Shown here piece by piece: positions 16,346 to 26,460 of a DNA stretch of 64,000 nucleotides (position 1 is its first letter; every line of letters begins with the position of its first letter). The notes beneath the pieces are model-generated. The model was given only the letters and a program-made list of their open reading frames with translations, was not told where the DNA came from and searched no databases. The stretch comes from Pseudomonas putida (lineage in GTDB: Bacteria > Pseudomonadota > Gammaproteobacteria > Pseudomonadales > Pseudomonadaceae), in contig CP163498.1 in assembly GCA_041071465.1 (NCBI GenBank), positions 5,350,001 through 5,414,000 on the forward strand. Reading direction: 5' to 3'. Both the position numbers and the translations under genes were made by a program.

Positions 16346-18927
16346 ACCTGAAGTCTCTGTTCGCCAAGCTAAACGAAACCAGCCGCACGGCCACCGAAAG
16401 CGCGGCGGCCCTGTGCCTGTCGGAGCATCACTACGATGTCGAGGTTGAGCACCTGCTGCTGCAACTGCTCGACAGCAGTGACAATGACCTGGCACCGATC
16501 CTGCGCCACTATGAGGTCGTCACCGAGCGCCTGCAGGCGCAACTGGTCACCGCCCTGGGCACCTTCAAGAAAGGCAATACCCGTACCCCAGCGCTGTCGC
16601 CGCACATCACCCGCATGATCGAGCAGGCCTGGTTGCTGGCATCGATCGAGTATGGCGTTGGCCAAGTACGCAGCGGCCACTTGCTGCAAGCCCTGCTTGA
16701 TGATGCCGAACTGCGCCGAGTGGTGATGGCTTCGGCACCGGAGCTGGAAAAGATCAATGCCAATGACCTGCGCCTGAACCTTGCCGCACTGGTCGAAGGT
16801 AGCGCCGAGTCGCGGCAGGCCAGCCCCGCGGCGCCAGTCGCCAGCAGCACTAAAGCTGGGGGCAAGACCCCAGCGCTGGACCAGTACACCGTCAACCTTA
16901 CCCAAAGTGCCCGCGAAGGCCGCATTGACCCAGTCTTGGGCCGCGAGTTCGAAGTGCGGCAAATGGTCGACATCCTCACCCGTCGCCGGCAAAACAACCC
17001 GATTCTCACCGGTGAAGCCGGGGTCGGCAAAACCGCCGTGGTCGAGGGCCTGGCCCTGAGAATCGCCCAGGGCGATGTACCAGCGGTGCTCAAGGATGTG
17101 GCCCTGCACACCCTTGACCTGGGCCTGCTGCAGGCGGGCGCCGGGGTAAAGGGCGAGTTCGAAAACCGCCTGAAAGCGGTCATCGAAGAGGTCAAGCGCA
17201 GCCTGCACCCGGTCATCCTGTTCATCGACGAAGCCCACACCCTGATCGGTTCTGGCGGCCAGGCCGGGCAGAACGATGCCGCCAACCTGCTCAAGCCGGC
17301 CCTTGCCCGTGGCGAACTGCGTACCATCGCCGCCACCACCTGGGCCGAATACAAGAAGTACTTCGAGAAAGACGCCGCCCTCGCCCGCCGCTTCCAGGTA
17401 GTAAAGGTCGAAGAACCTGATGAAGACAAAGCCATTCACATGCTGCGCGGGCTACTGGGCAAGATGCGCGAGCACCACAAGGTGGCGGTGATGGACGAAG
17501 CGCTGGTACAAGCGGTGCGCCTGTCCAACCGCTACATCACCGGCCGCCAGCTGCCCGACAAAGCCGTTAGCGTGCTCGACACCGCCTGCGCCCGCATCGC
17601 CCTGGCGCAGTCGTCGCAGCCAGGCTTGCTGGAAGACTGCCGTCGGCAGATCGACAACCTGCAGGCAGAAATCGCCGTTCTTGGCCACGAAGCGGGCAAA
17701 GGCCATGACCATGCCCGTCGCCTAGGCGAGCTGCAGGCCGCGTTGCAGACCGAACAGCAGCGCGAGCAGCAGCTCATCGCGCAGTGGCAACAGGAGCTGG
17801 AACTGGTCGAGCAACTCAAGGCACTGGATGCCGCCAACGACACCGACGCCGAGCAGCTCAATACCCTGCGCGCCGAACTGGCCCGTGTGCAAGGTGACCA
17901 GCCACTGGTCCACGCCCTGGTCGACAGCGGCGCCATTGCCCAGGTCATCAGCGGCTGGACCGGCATCCCGCTGGGCAAGATGCTGCGCGACGAAATCGAT
18001 ACCGTACAGCGCCTGCCGGCCCTGCTGGGCGAGCGCGTACTGGGCCAGGACCATGCCCTGCAGGAAATCGGCAAACGCATCAAGATTTCCCGTGCGCGCA
18101 TGGAAGACCCCAACAAACCCATCGGCGTGTTCCTGCTGCTCGGCCCCAGCGGCGTCGGCAAGACCGAAACTGCCCTGGCCCTGGCCGATACGCTGTACGG
18201 CGGCGAGCGCAACCTGATCACCATCAACATGTCCGAGTACCAGGAGGCCCACACCGTGTCGAGCCTCAAAGGCTCGCCCCCCGGCTACGTCGGTTACGGC
18301 GAAGGCGGCGTGCTGACCGAGGCGGTACGCCGCAAACCCTACAGCGTGGTGCTGCTGGACGAGGTGGAAAAAGCCCACCCCGACGTACTCGAACTGTTTT
18401 TCCAGGTCTTCGACAAGGGCGTGCTGGACGACGGTGAAGGCCGCGAGATCAACTTCCGCAACACAGTGATCATCCTCACCTCCAACACCGGCACCGAACG
18501 CATCATGCAAACCTGCCTGAATGCCACCGAGCTGCCAACGCCAGAGGCCATCGTCGAAGGCCTGCGCAACGAGCTCAACCAAGTGTTCAAGCCGGCGTTT
18601 CTCGGCCGCCTGAACATCGTGCCGTTCTACCCGGTGCAGGACCAGATCCTCGAGCGCATCGTCGCCCTCAAGCTCGAGCGTATCGCCAAGCGCTTCGCCC
18701 GCAACCACCAGGCCGAGTTGGGCTACGACGAGGCGCTGGTCAAAGCCATCGCCGCCCGTTGCACCGAGGTCGACAGCGGCGCACGCAACATCGACAACAT
18801 CCTGTCGCAAACCCTGATGCCCGAGCTCGCCCAGCGTGTGCTCGAACGCATGGCCCAGGACACACCGATCGAGCGCCTTGTGATCGAACTGGGCAGCGAT
18901 GGCGATTTCGCCTATCGCCTGGCCTGA
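16342..18927 (+). CDS. clpV: T6SS sheath-recycling AAA+ ATPase TssH/ClpV
   Basis: 861 residues from a GTG at 16342 that overlaps the tssG stop (GTGA); the open frame extends 13 codons further upstream but inside tssG. The N-domain begins MNLKSLFAKLNETSRTATES. The first ATPase has GEAGVGKTAVVEG (about 223-235) and FIDEAHTLIGSGG. The second has GPSGVGKTETALALAD (about 600). A coiled middle domain lies between. It disassembles contracted TssBC sheath. No change in Walker residues is seen. Confidence 0.97.
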   Translation: MNLKSLFAKLNETSRTATESAAALCLSEHHYDVEVEHLLLQLLDSSDNDLAPILRHYEVVTERLQAQLVTALGTFKKGNTRTPALSPHITRMIEQAWLLASIEYGVGQVRSGHLLQALLDDAELRRVVMASAPELEKINANDLRLNLAALVEGSAESRQASPAAPVASSTKAGGKTPALDQYTVNLTQSAREGRIDPVLGREFEVRQMVDILTRRRQNNPILTGEAGVGKTAVVEGLALRIAQGDVPAVLKDVALHTLDLGLLQAGAGVKGEFENRLKAVIEEVKRSLHPVILFIDEAHTLIGSGGQAGQNDAANLLKPALARGELRTIAATTWAEYKKYFEKDAALARRFQVVKVEEPDEDKAIHMLRGLLGKMREHHKVAVMDEALVQAVRLSNRYITGRQLPDKAVSVLDTACARIALAQSSQPGLLEDCRRQIDNLQAEIAVLGHEAGKGHDHARRLGELQAALQTEQQREQQLIAQWQQELELVEQLKALDAANDTDAEQLNTLRAELARVQGDQPLVHALVDSGAIAQVISGWTGIPLGKMLRDEIDTVQRLPALLGERVLGQDHALQEIGKRIKISRARMEDPNKPIGVFLLLGPSGVGKTETALALADTLYGGERNLITINMSEYQEAHTVSSLKGSPPGYVGYGEGGVLTEAVRRKPYSVVLLDEVEKAHPDVLELFFQVFDKGVLDDGEGREINFRNTVIILTSNTGTERIMQTCLNATELPTPEAIVEGLRNELNQVFKPAFLGRLNIVPFYPVQDQILERIVALKLERIAKRFARNHQAELGYDEALVKAIAARCTEVDSGARNIDNILSQTLMPELAQRVLERMAQDTPIERLVIELGSDGDFAYRLA

Positions 18928-18951
18928 CCAGTACCCGGAGGTTTAGCCGTC

Positions 18952-19674
18952 ATGCAACACAAGCACATCGCCTTCAAGCGCCTGACCACCGCCGCCCTGC
19001 TGCTGGCGCTGGCGGGCTGCGGGGTCACCGACCGTATCGGCAAACGCATGGAGGACAGCTGGGCGGCCGACATGCTGGCTGACAGCGAGAAGGTCATCCT
19101 GACCTCCGACGGCGGCAACCAGCTCAACCCCGATACCGAGGGCAAGCCGCTGTCGGTGGTGATGCGCGTGTACCAGCTGACCGACCTTGAGCGCTTCGCC
19201 GCAACCGATGCCGAAACCCTGTGGGATACCCCGGAAAAGGCACTGGGCAATACCCTGGTGGAAGCCCGCGAGATCACCCTGCTACCGGGCATTGGCCAGA
19301 TCGACCAGTGGCCTCTGGCCAATAGCGCTCGCTACGTCGGCGTGGCGGCGTTCTTCCGTGATGAACAAGGCGCACGCTGGAAAGTCGCCTTCGACGCAAA
19401 CTCGCTGCGCAAGGACGGCATCTGGTTCTCATCCGACGGGCTGCGGGTACTGGTGGATAAAACCGAAATCAGTGCCATGCGGGGCGTGGATGTGCTGAAC
19501 AAACCCCCGACTGCCGACCAGCTCGCGGCGGCGCAGAAGGCCAAGGATGCCGCCCCGACGCTCACCGACAAGGTGCAGGACGCGGTCATCCAAAAAGCCA
19601 GCGACGCCGCCAGCCAGTCGGCCAGCAACGCCATGGATTCAACCTTCAACTCTTTAGTGGATAGCGTCAAATGA
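18952..19674 (+). CDS. tssJ: T6SS outer-membrane lipoprotein TssJ
   Basis: 240 residues with a lipoprotein signal: a basic start, then ALLLALAGC with the lipobox cysteine at about residue 23. The middle has VVMRVYQLTDLERF, the common TssJ strand. The C-terminal part (about 190-240) is an Ala/Asp/Ser-rich extension, longer than minimal TssJ. It anchors the TssM end of the membrane complex to the outer membrane. GGAGG precedes the start, and its stop overlaps tssK (ATGA). Confidence 0.93.
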   Translation: MQHKHIAFKRLTTAALLLALAGCGVTDRIGKRMEDSWAADMLADSEKVILTSDGGNQLNPDTEGKPLSVVMRVYQLTDLERFAATDAETLWDTPEKALGNTLVEAREITLLPGIGQIDQWPLANSARYVGVAAFFRDEQGARWKVAFDANSLRKDGIWFSSDGLRVLVDKTEISAMRGVDVLNKPPTADQLAAAQKAKDAAPTLTDKVQDAVIQKASDAASQSASNAMDSTFNSLVDSVK

Positions 19675-21014
19675 GCAAGCAGAGCCGGGTGATGTGGTCG
19701 GAAGGCATGTTCCTGCTGCCCCAGCACTTCCAGTACCAGGACGAGTTCCACCAGCACCAGTTGGCTGAGGCGACCCTGCGCAGTACTCCTTTCCATTGGG
19801 GTGTACAGGCGCTGCAGGTGGACGAAGACGCCCTGGCCAACGGTTCGCTGCAGCTCAAGCGCCTGAAGCTGGTGTTCCCTGATGGCAGCCTGTACGACGC
19901 TCCGCAGCACGATCCGCTGCCGGCCGCGCGTGACCTCAAGGACCTGCTCAAGGCCAACGACCTGAAGGTTTATGCCGCGCTCAAGCTGCCCGAGCCATTC
20001 GGCCTCAATTACGTCGAGGATGGCCACGAGCACAAGGCCGCACGGCGCTTTCGCAAGCAGTTCGACACCCTGCCCGACCTTAATGAAGGTGAGCTGGAGA
20101 ACGAGATCACCAGCCTGCGCCTGAACGTGGTCATGCTGGTCGACGGCGACAGCCTCGATGGCTACAGCTACTGCCCGCTGGCGAAGCTGACACGCAACAG
20201 CATGGGCGGCTTCAACCTCGACCCGCATTTCGTCCACCCTACCCTGCACCTGGGCAGCCACGAAACCATCGCCAGCCTCGGCAAACGCCTGCTCGGTGCC
20301 CTGCAGGCCAAGAGCAAGGCGCTGTCCGGCCGACGCCGCGAGCGCGCCGACCAGATCGCCGAGTTCGGCTCCAGCGACGTCACCTTGTTCTGGCTGTTGA
20401 ACACGGTCAACCGTGCCCACCCGCAATTGGCGCATCTGCTGGCCCATCCGCGCCTGCACCCGGAGCGCCTGTACCTGTTCCTCGTCGACCTGGCCGGCGG
20501 GCTCCTGACCTTCACCCTGGACACCCAGCTCAGCGACATCCCCGAGTACGACCACCAGGACCCTGCGGCATCGCTGGTGAAACTGGACGAAATGATCCGC
20601 GTAATGCTCGACAACGTGGTGCCCAACCAGTGCATCGTCATCAACCTGACCCAGACCAAACCGTCCCATTGGCAAGGCCAGCTGCACGACCCACGCCTGG
20701 CCGAAGCCGACTTCTATATTGCCGTGCACGCCGACATGCCCGGTGCCAGCCTGCTGGAACTGGTGCCCCGAGCGTTCAAGGTCGGCTCGCCGGAAGACAT
20801 CGAGGTGGTGGTCAACAGCGCCATGCCTGGCGTCACCCTCAATCATGCCGCGCGGTTACCGAACGCGATTCCGGTGCGCCTGGATAACCAGTATTTCGCC
20901 ATCGAGCCGCACGGCACTGTGTATGAGCGAATGATCAATGCCCAGGCCATCTGCTTCTATGCGCCCAGCGCCTTTACCAACCTCAAGCTTGAACTGATGG
21001 CGGTGCTCAAATGA
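19671..21014 (+). CDS. tssK: T6SS baseplate-membrane linker TssK
   Basis: 447 residues, the standard length. VMWSEGMFLLPQHFQYQD at the N-terminus is diagnostic. TssK links the baseplate to TssL/TssM. It overlaps tssJ and tssL by 4 bases each. Confidence 0.97.
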   Translation: MSKQSRVMWSEGMFLLPQHFQYQDEFHQHQLAEATLRSTPFHWGVQALQVDEDALANGSLQLKRLKLVFPDGSLYDAPQHDPLPAARDLKDLLKANDLKVYAALKLPEPFGLNYVEDGHEHKAARRFRKQFDTLPDLNEGELENEITSLRLNVVMLVDGDSLDGYSYCPLAKLTRNSMGGFNLDPHFVHPTLHLGSHETIASLGKRLLGALQAKSKALSGRRRERADQIAEFGSSDVTLFWLLNTVNRAHPQLAHLLAHPRLHPERLYLFLVDLAGGLLTFTLDTQLSDIPEYDHQDPAASLVKLDEMIRVMLDNVVPNQCIVINLTQTKPSHWQGQLHDPRLAEADFYIAVHADMPGASLLELVPRAFKVGSPEDIEVVVNSAMPGVTLNHAARLPNAIPVRLDNQYFAIEPHGTVYERMINAQAICFYAPSAFTNLKLELMAVLK

Positions 21015-21727
21015 CCGAAGCCGTACTGCAACAGGGCGCCGTCGCGGCCGCCAACGACAAACCGACGCTCAAGGACCTGGTCCAGGACTTCATCAGCATG
21101 GCGCTGATCGTACGTCGCGGCCGCCAGGTCACCTCGGTGCCGGCCTTCGAGGGCAGCGTAGAACGCTTCTTCGCCAACCTGGAGCGGGATGCCCGCGCGG
21201 CCAACTACAGCGTCGAGCAGGTCAAGGACACTCAGTACGCGCTGTGCGCGTTCCTTGATGAAAGCGTGCTGCGCTCAGGCGACAACGCGCTGCGTCGGCA
21301 TTTTGAGCTGCAGCCGTTGCAGTTCCGCTATTTCGGTGTGCACCTGGCCGGGGAAGGTTTCTTCGAAAAAGTCCAAGCGCTGCGTGCTGACACCAAGCAA
21401 AACGTCGATGTGCTCGAGGTCTACCACCTGTGCCTGGCCCTGGGCTTCGAGGGCAAGTTCAGCCTTGGCCAGAAAGACCAGCTGCGTTACCTGGCCAATA
21501 CCCTGGGCCAGGACATTGCCCGCTACCGCAAGGCGCCCAAAGCGCTGTCACCGGACTGGGCACTGCCCGACCAGGTGTCGCAGATGCTGCGCCATGAAGT
21601 GCCGCTGTGGGTGTATCTGGCGCTGATCGCGCTGGTCTGCGTCGCCGTGTACCTGACGCTTGACTGGTTGCTGGACAAGGACGTTGCCGCCCTGTCCGAA
21701 CAAATCCGCCAGCTGTTCAGTGCCTGA
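21011..21727 (+). CDS. tssL: T6SS inner-membrane protein TssL (short form)
   Basis: 238 residues with the DotU/IcmH domain (ANYSVEQVKDTQYALCAFLDES) and a single C-terminal membrane helix (about 197-219, VYLALIALVCVAVYLTLDWLL). The chain ends about 20 residues after that helix, so there is no periplasmic peptidoglycan-binding OmpA domain, unlike extended TssL proteins. In this cluster such a domain is present on the TssM-like protein at 26457-28952. Confidence 0.95.
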   Translation: MTEAVLQQGAVAAANDKPTLKDLVQDFISMALIVRRGRQVTSVPAFEGSVERFFANLERDARAANYSVEQVKDTQYALCAFLDESVLRSGDNALRRHFELQPLQFRYFGVHLAGEGFFEKVQALRADTKQNVDVLEVYHLCLALGFEGKFSLGQKDQLRYLANTLGQDIARYRKAPKALSPDWALPDQVSQMLRHEVPLWVYLALIALVCVAVYLTLDWLLDKDVAALSEQIRQLFSA

Positions 21728-21757
21728 GCACACATCAGGTAGCCGAGTCAGGAAGAC

Positions 21758-24700
21758 ATGAAAACATTACTGCGTCTGTTGAAGAGTTTCTGGGTGCTGC
21801 TGCCATTGCTGTGGCTGGCGAGCCTGTTGATTGGCTGGCTGGTCGCGCCGCTGGTGCCGTGGCTGCGTCATCACGTACCTGAAGCGCTGGCCATCATCAG
21901 TGCCTGCTTCCTGCTGGTGATCGTGCTGCGCCAGTACCAGCGCATCCGCGCCGAGCACAACCTGGAGAACCTGCTGCAAATCGAAGTCGACCGCTCGTGG
22001 AACGCCACGGGTGAGTTCCGAGACCAACAGGTATTGCGCGAGCGCCTGAAGCACGCCATCGCCATGCTGCGCACCGATCGCTCAGCCGGTGGCGGCGGCA
22101 AGGCGGCGCTGTCCGACCTGCCCTGGTACCTGGTGGTGGGCATGTCCGCTGCCGGCAAGACCTCGCTGCTGACCCATTCCGGTCTGTCGGCCAGCATCGC
22201 CACGGCCAACGACAGTGAAAGCGGTACCCAGCATTGTGACTGGTACTTCAGCCCCGACGCCGTAATGATCGACACCGCCGGGCGCTACTTGCGCGACGAC
22301 CAGTCAGCCAGTGAGTTCTCGGCCTTCCTGCGCATGTTGCGCAAGCAACGCGGCAAGGCGGCGATCAATGGCTTGGTGCTGGTGGTCAGCCTGCCCGAGC
22401 TGCTGGCGGCCAACAGCGATGAGCGCAATGCCCTGGCGGCGCAGCTGGTGGCACGGGTAGAAGAATACGCCGAATGCCTCGACGCCAACCCGCCGGTCTA
22501 CCTGATGCTGAGCAAGACCGACCAGTTACCGGGCTTCAGCCAGGCATTCGACGGCCTCGACCTGCATGAGCGCCAGCAACCGCTGGGCATGACCTTTGGC
22601 CTGTCGGAAATCCGCAACAGTGGCCTGCACGCCGTGCTGCAGACGCGCCTGAAGAACTTGCAGGGTCACGTTCGCCAGCACGTCGATGCGCAGATGATCG
22701 CCCTCGGCGCCGAGGCCGACAGTGCGCTGTTGAACTTCCCGCAGTACTTCGCCGCACTCAGCGATGTACTCGAGCAATTCCTCGACCACTTCACGCGTGG
22801 CCATCGCGGCGGGACCCCGCTGCTGCTGCGTGGCCTGTACTTCACCAGTGCGCTGCAGACCGGGCAGCAGCTGGGACAAGTCTATGAAGACGTCATCGCC
22901 GACGAGTTCGCCTTGCAAGCGGCCTACGATGAGCCTGCCGAACGTGCTGGCAAACCCGTGGGCAACCGCAGCTACTTCATCACCGACACCTTCCGCCAGG
23001 TGATATTCCCGGACCGCGACCTGACCTTGTACCAGTCACGCCTGGGCCGGCAGGCCACGTTCAGCCCGCTGTTACTGGGCCTGGCCGTTGCCACGGGTGT
23101 CCTGTTCATCGGCTGGCAGGCATTGTCGTTCATCAACAACCGGCAGTGGCTCGATGGCTTGCGCGGGCAACTGGCGCAGATCGAACATGCGCAGGATCGC
23201 GAGCAACTGCTGGCCGCAGGCAAGGGCCTGGAAGTGCTGCGCGAACAGATGGCGGTAGTCGAAGCCCATCGCCTGCAAGGCGTCCCCCTGCCGTTGGCTG
23301 CTGGCCTTTACCACGGTGAAGCAGTCCATCAGGTGAGCAGTGCCGCATACCTGGCGCAACTGCGCAGCCAGGCGCTTGAGCCGATCACCCGCAGCCTGCA
23401 AGTGCAGATGCGCGCGTTCAACACATTCGCCAACGGCATCAACCAGGAACTGGAGTTCACCCCAGCGCCGCTGCCTAAAAAACGCAACGGCAAGCCTCTC
23501 GCCCCTGCCTTGGCCGCCAAGGCCACAGCAGCCAACACCCGCCTGGGTGGCTACGCCGCCAAGGTCAACCTGGCCACCGCCAGCGATGCCGCCGAGCTGT
23601 CCGCCACCACCGGTGGCCTGTCGTTGTCCGAAGAAATGCTCGGCCGACTTGACGAACAGCAGGTGGCCTCGATCATCGACGCCTACAACACGCTCAAGCT
23701 GTACCTGCTGCTGACCGAGCCCCAGATACATCCAGATCCGGCCTTCGTCGCTGCCAGCCTGCCCCAGGCCTGGACAGGTGCAGCCGCTGAAGGGGCCCCG
23801 GCCGACGCCGGGGTAATCGAAGAAAACGCACCGCTTTACGTGCAGTTGCTGGAGCAAGGCCAGGCGCCGGCACTGCCGCGCAACGAGCAACTTATCGACG
23901 AGACCCGGCAGAACCTCAAGGCATTCATGATCTCCAGCTCGCTGGTCGATCGTGAATACCTGCGCCTGCAACTTGAGTCGAGCCGCCAGTTCCCGACGTT
24001 GAGCCTCAACGACCTGGTGCCGCAACCGGGCCGTGCGCTGCTGTACGGGTCCGCTGGCGTGCCAGCAATCTACACGCGCCAGGGCTGGGACACCTTCGTC
24101 AAGCCCGAACTGATCAAGCTGGTGTCGGGCAACCTGCGCAACGAGTCGGACTGGGTGCTGGACGGTGAAGGCGGCGACGCGCTCGTGCAAAAAGCCAACT
24201 TCGTGCGCGAGTTCATGACCCGCTACAAGCGCGACTACACCCAGGCCTGGTACAAGATGGTCAGCAGCGTCGGTGTGCGCCACTTCACCGACCTGGCCTC
24301 GGCCACCGAGCAACTGGGCCTGCTCAGTGACGTGCAGAACTCGCCTGTGAAAAACCTGCTGGCGGCGGTCAATGACAACACCCAGTGGGACCTGCCGACC
24401 AAGCACGCGATCCCGGCCCCTGGCGCCGCTCGCGATGACGGTTTCTGGAGCAAGGTCACAGGCTTGTTCGACACCGAGAACGCCCTGCCCACCAGCGTCG
24501 CCCCGGCCTTGCCGGCGGTGGACGACGGCAGCCTGGCCAAACGTTTCGAGCCGGTGGCGCGAGTGTTTGCGCAAAACAACGCCGAAGGCGCCGACAGCAC
24601 CATCATGGACCGCTACCTGGCCGCCTTGCGCAAGCTCAAGGTACGCATGAACAACATCCAGCGTTCGCAGGATGTGGGCAAAAGCAGCAAGCAGCTGATC

Positions 24701-25555
24701 AGCGAAACCTTGGAAGGCCAGCCAAGCGAAGTCACCACCGTACGCAACTATGTGGAGAGCAGCGTCGACACCAGCCAGGACGGCTTGTCCCGCTCACTGC
24801 AGGGGCTGTTCAGCCTGCCCATCCAGTACGCCTGGGCGACCCTGCGTGACCCGGCCGGCCAGCAGATCGCCAAGGCCTGGGCGCAACAGATTGCCAAACC
24901 GTGGGAACAGGTCATGGCGCACCGTTACCCGATTGCCGGCGGCAGCAACAATGAAGCGTCGGTGAAAGACCTGCAACGCTTCGTCGACCCGGACAGCGGC
25001 CTGCTGCCCGCCTTCAAACGTAACGAAATCGGCAACCTGGCCGGCGGTGAGGGCCTGGGTGTGGGCGACAGCAAGGGGCCAGCGCTGGTCAACCCTGGCA
25101 TGCTCAACAGCATCGACAAGGCCAGCTCGGTGGGCCAGGTGATCGCCAGCCTGTCTGACCGTGACAACGGCTTCGAGATCATGCTGGAGCCGTCGGCCAA
25201 CTTCACCGACATCGTGTTCACCCTCGACGGCCAGGAGCAGCACTACCGCAACGGCCGTAGCAGCTGGAACCGCTTCGCCTGGCCGGGCACCAACAACGCA
25301 CCTGGCGCACGCCTGGACGTAGTGACCCTGAGCGGTGCGCGGGTGACCGTGTTCGACTTCCCGGGGCGCTGGGGCTTGCTGCGTATGAACGAAAGCGCCC
25401 GCGTAGACGACCTGGATGGCATTCAGCAACGCTTCAGCTGGAACACCGCCAGTGGTCGCGTGAGCCTTGTGGTGCGCAACTTTGGCGGGGTCAAGCTGAC
25501 CGACCTGGGTGACGTCAAGGCGCTGAGCGCCCTGAACGACAGGGGCGGCCAATGA
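21758..25555 (+). CDS. tssM: T6SS inner-membrane protein TssM (IcmF)
   Basis: 1265 residues. Two N-terminal membrane helices (about 11-31 and 42-58), then a cytoplasmic GTPase-like domain with Walker A GMSAAGKT (128-135), DTAGRY, and SKTD. A third helix is at about 434-454, followed by the long periplasmic part ending with the beta domain (GRWGLLRMNESARVDDL). With TssL and TssJ it forms the membrane channel. ATGA overlap with tagF. Confidence 0.97.
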   Translation: MKTLLRLLKSFWVLLPLLWLASLLIGWLVAPLVPWLRHHVPEALAIISACFLLVIVLRQYQRIRAEHNLENLLQIEVDRSWNATGEFRDQQVLRERLKHAIAMLRTDRSAGGGGKAALSDLPWYLVVGMSAAGKTSLLTHSGLSASIATANDSESGTQHCDWYFSPDAVMIDTAGRYLRDDQSASEFSAFLRMLRKQRGKAAINGLVLVVSLPELLAANSDERNALAAQLVARVEEYAECLDANPPVYLMLSKTDQLPGFSQAFDGLDLHERQQPLGMTFGLSEIRNSGLHAVLQTRLKNLQGHVRQHVDAQMIALGAEADSALLNFPQYFAALSDVLEQFLDHFTRGHRGGTPLLLRGLYFTSALQTGQQLGQVYEDVIADEFALQAAYDEPAERAGKPVGNRSYFITDTFRQVIFPDRDLTLYQSRLGRQATFSPLLLGLAVATGVLFIGWQALSFINNRQWLDGLRGQLAQIEHAQDREQLLAAGKGLEVLREQMAVVEAHRLQGVPLPLAAGLYHGEAVHQVSSAAYLAQLRSQALEPITRSLQVQMRAFNTFANGINQELEFTPAPLPKKRNGKPLAPALAAKATAANTRLGGYAAKVNLATASDAAELSATTGGLSLSEEMLGRLDEQQVASIIDAYNTLKLYLLLTEPQIHPDPAFVAASLPQAWTGAAAEGAPADAGVIEENAPLYVQLLEQGQAPALPRNEQLIDETRQNLKAFMISSSLVDREYLRLQLESSRQFPTLSLNDLVPQPGRALLYGSAGVPAIYTRQGWDTFVKPELIKLVSGNLRNESDWVLDGEGGDALVQKANFVREFMTRYKRDYTQAWYKMVSSVGVRHFTDLASATEQLGLLSDVQNSPVKNLLAAVNDNTQWDLPTKHAIPAPGAARDDGFWSKVTGLFDTENALPTSVAPALPAVDDGSLAKRFEPVARVFAQNNAEGADSTIMDRYLAALRKLKVRMNNIQRSQDVGKSSKQLISETLEGQPSEVTTVRNYVESSVDTSQDGLSRSLQGLFSLPIQYAWATLRDPAGQQIAKAWAQQIAKPWEQVMAHRYPIAGGSNNEASVKDLQRFVDPDSGLLPAFKRNEIGNLAGGEGLGVGDSKGPALVNPGMLNSIDKASSVGQVIASLSDRDNGFEIMLEPSANFTDIVFTLDGQEQHYRNGRSSWNRFAWPGTNNAPGARLDVVTLSGARVTVFDFPGRWGLLRMNESARVDDLDGIQQRFSWNTASGRVSLVVRNFGGVKLTDLGDVKALSALNDRGGQ

Positions 25556-26460
25556 TCGGTTGTTTCGGCAAGCTACCGTCGAGCGCGGACTTCGTCAGCC
25601 TGCATGGCGCGGCGGAGGAAGTCTGCGAGTTCGACGCCTGGTTGCAGTCATCGCTGGCGGCCATGCGCCACTGCGATGACTGGCAGGCGTTGTTCGACGC
25701 GCTGCCGGTGTGTTTCTTCAACTACCGCGCACGCAACGGCAACTGGCTGCTGGGTGGCCTGCTCAGCTCGCGCGATGCCAGTCAACGGCGCTACCCGTTT
25801 TTCATCTTCCAGTTGCTCAAGGGTGAAGCAGGCACTGCACAGGTCAACCCGTACACCCTTGGCGAGCTGTTCAGCGCACAGATCAAGCCATTGCTGCACC
25901 AGGCCGTGCAAGGCGCTGGCAGCGCCAGCCTGTTCGAGCGGATCAAGGCCTTGCGCCCGCTACAGGGCCAGGACCTTGACCTGTTCCGCCGCGTGCACAC
26001 CAAGTTTCTCCACGATTACAGCCTGACTGATGTCGCCCGAGCCCTACACGGTTCCTGGCCAAATTTCGACAGCGCCACCGCCCTGGCCCACCTGCAGATC
26101 AGCCGGGCCGCGCTGCATGGCGATTTTGCAGGCGGTATCGAGTTGCCGCTGCCGGCCGAACGTGGCCTTAAAAACCCTACGGCCGACCTTTGGCTGACCT
26201 GGCTCACCCGCATGAGCCGGCAACCCGACGTGCCGGCGGTAAGCCTGCTGGTCGACGATTTCATGCACCCGCGGCTGTACTGCTTCCCGTCGCGCCACGC
26301 CAACAGCGCCTACCGCCTGCTCAGTGAATGCGCCGACACACATCAGCACCTGAAGCTGCTCAACCCGCTACCAGGCGCACCACGGCAGCACAATTACGAC
26401 CGACCTCTTGAACACGTCATCGACCAGTTCGTCGATGCACTGGATGCGACGCCTGTATGA
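25552..26460 (+). CDS. tagF: TagF-family T6SS regulator (ImpM)
   Basis: 302 residues. MIGCFGKLPSSADFVSLHG at the start is the ImpM/TagF signature. The family represses T6SS firing post-translationally in some Pseudomonas. This one has no fused PppA phosphatase, and no PpkA/PppA partners occur in the window. It overlaps tssM and the next gene by 4 bases each. Confidence 0.9.
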   Translation: MIGCFGKLPSSADFVSLHGAAEEVCEFDAWLQSSLAAMRHCDDWQALFDALPVCFFNYRARNGNWLLGGLLSSRDASQRRYPFFIFQLLKGEAGTAQVNPYTLGELFSAQIKPLLHQAVQGAGSASLFERIKALRPLQGQDLDLFRRVHTKFLHDYSLTDVARALHGSWPNFDSATALAHLQISRAALHGDFAGGIELPLPAERGLKNPTADLWLTWLTRMSRQPDVPAVSLLVDDFMHPRLYCFPSRHANSAYRLLSECADTHQHLKLLNPLPGAPRQHNYDRPLEHVIDQFVDALDATPV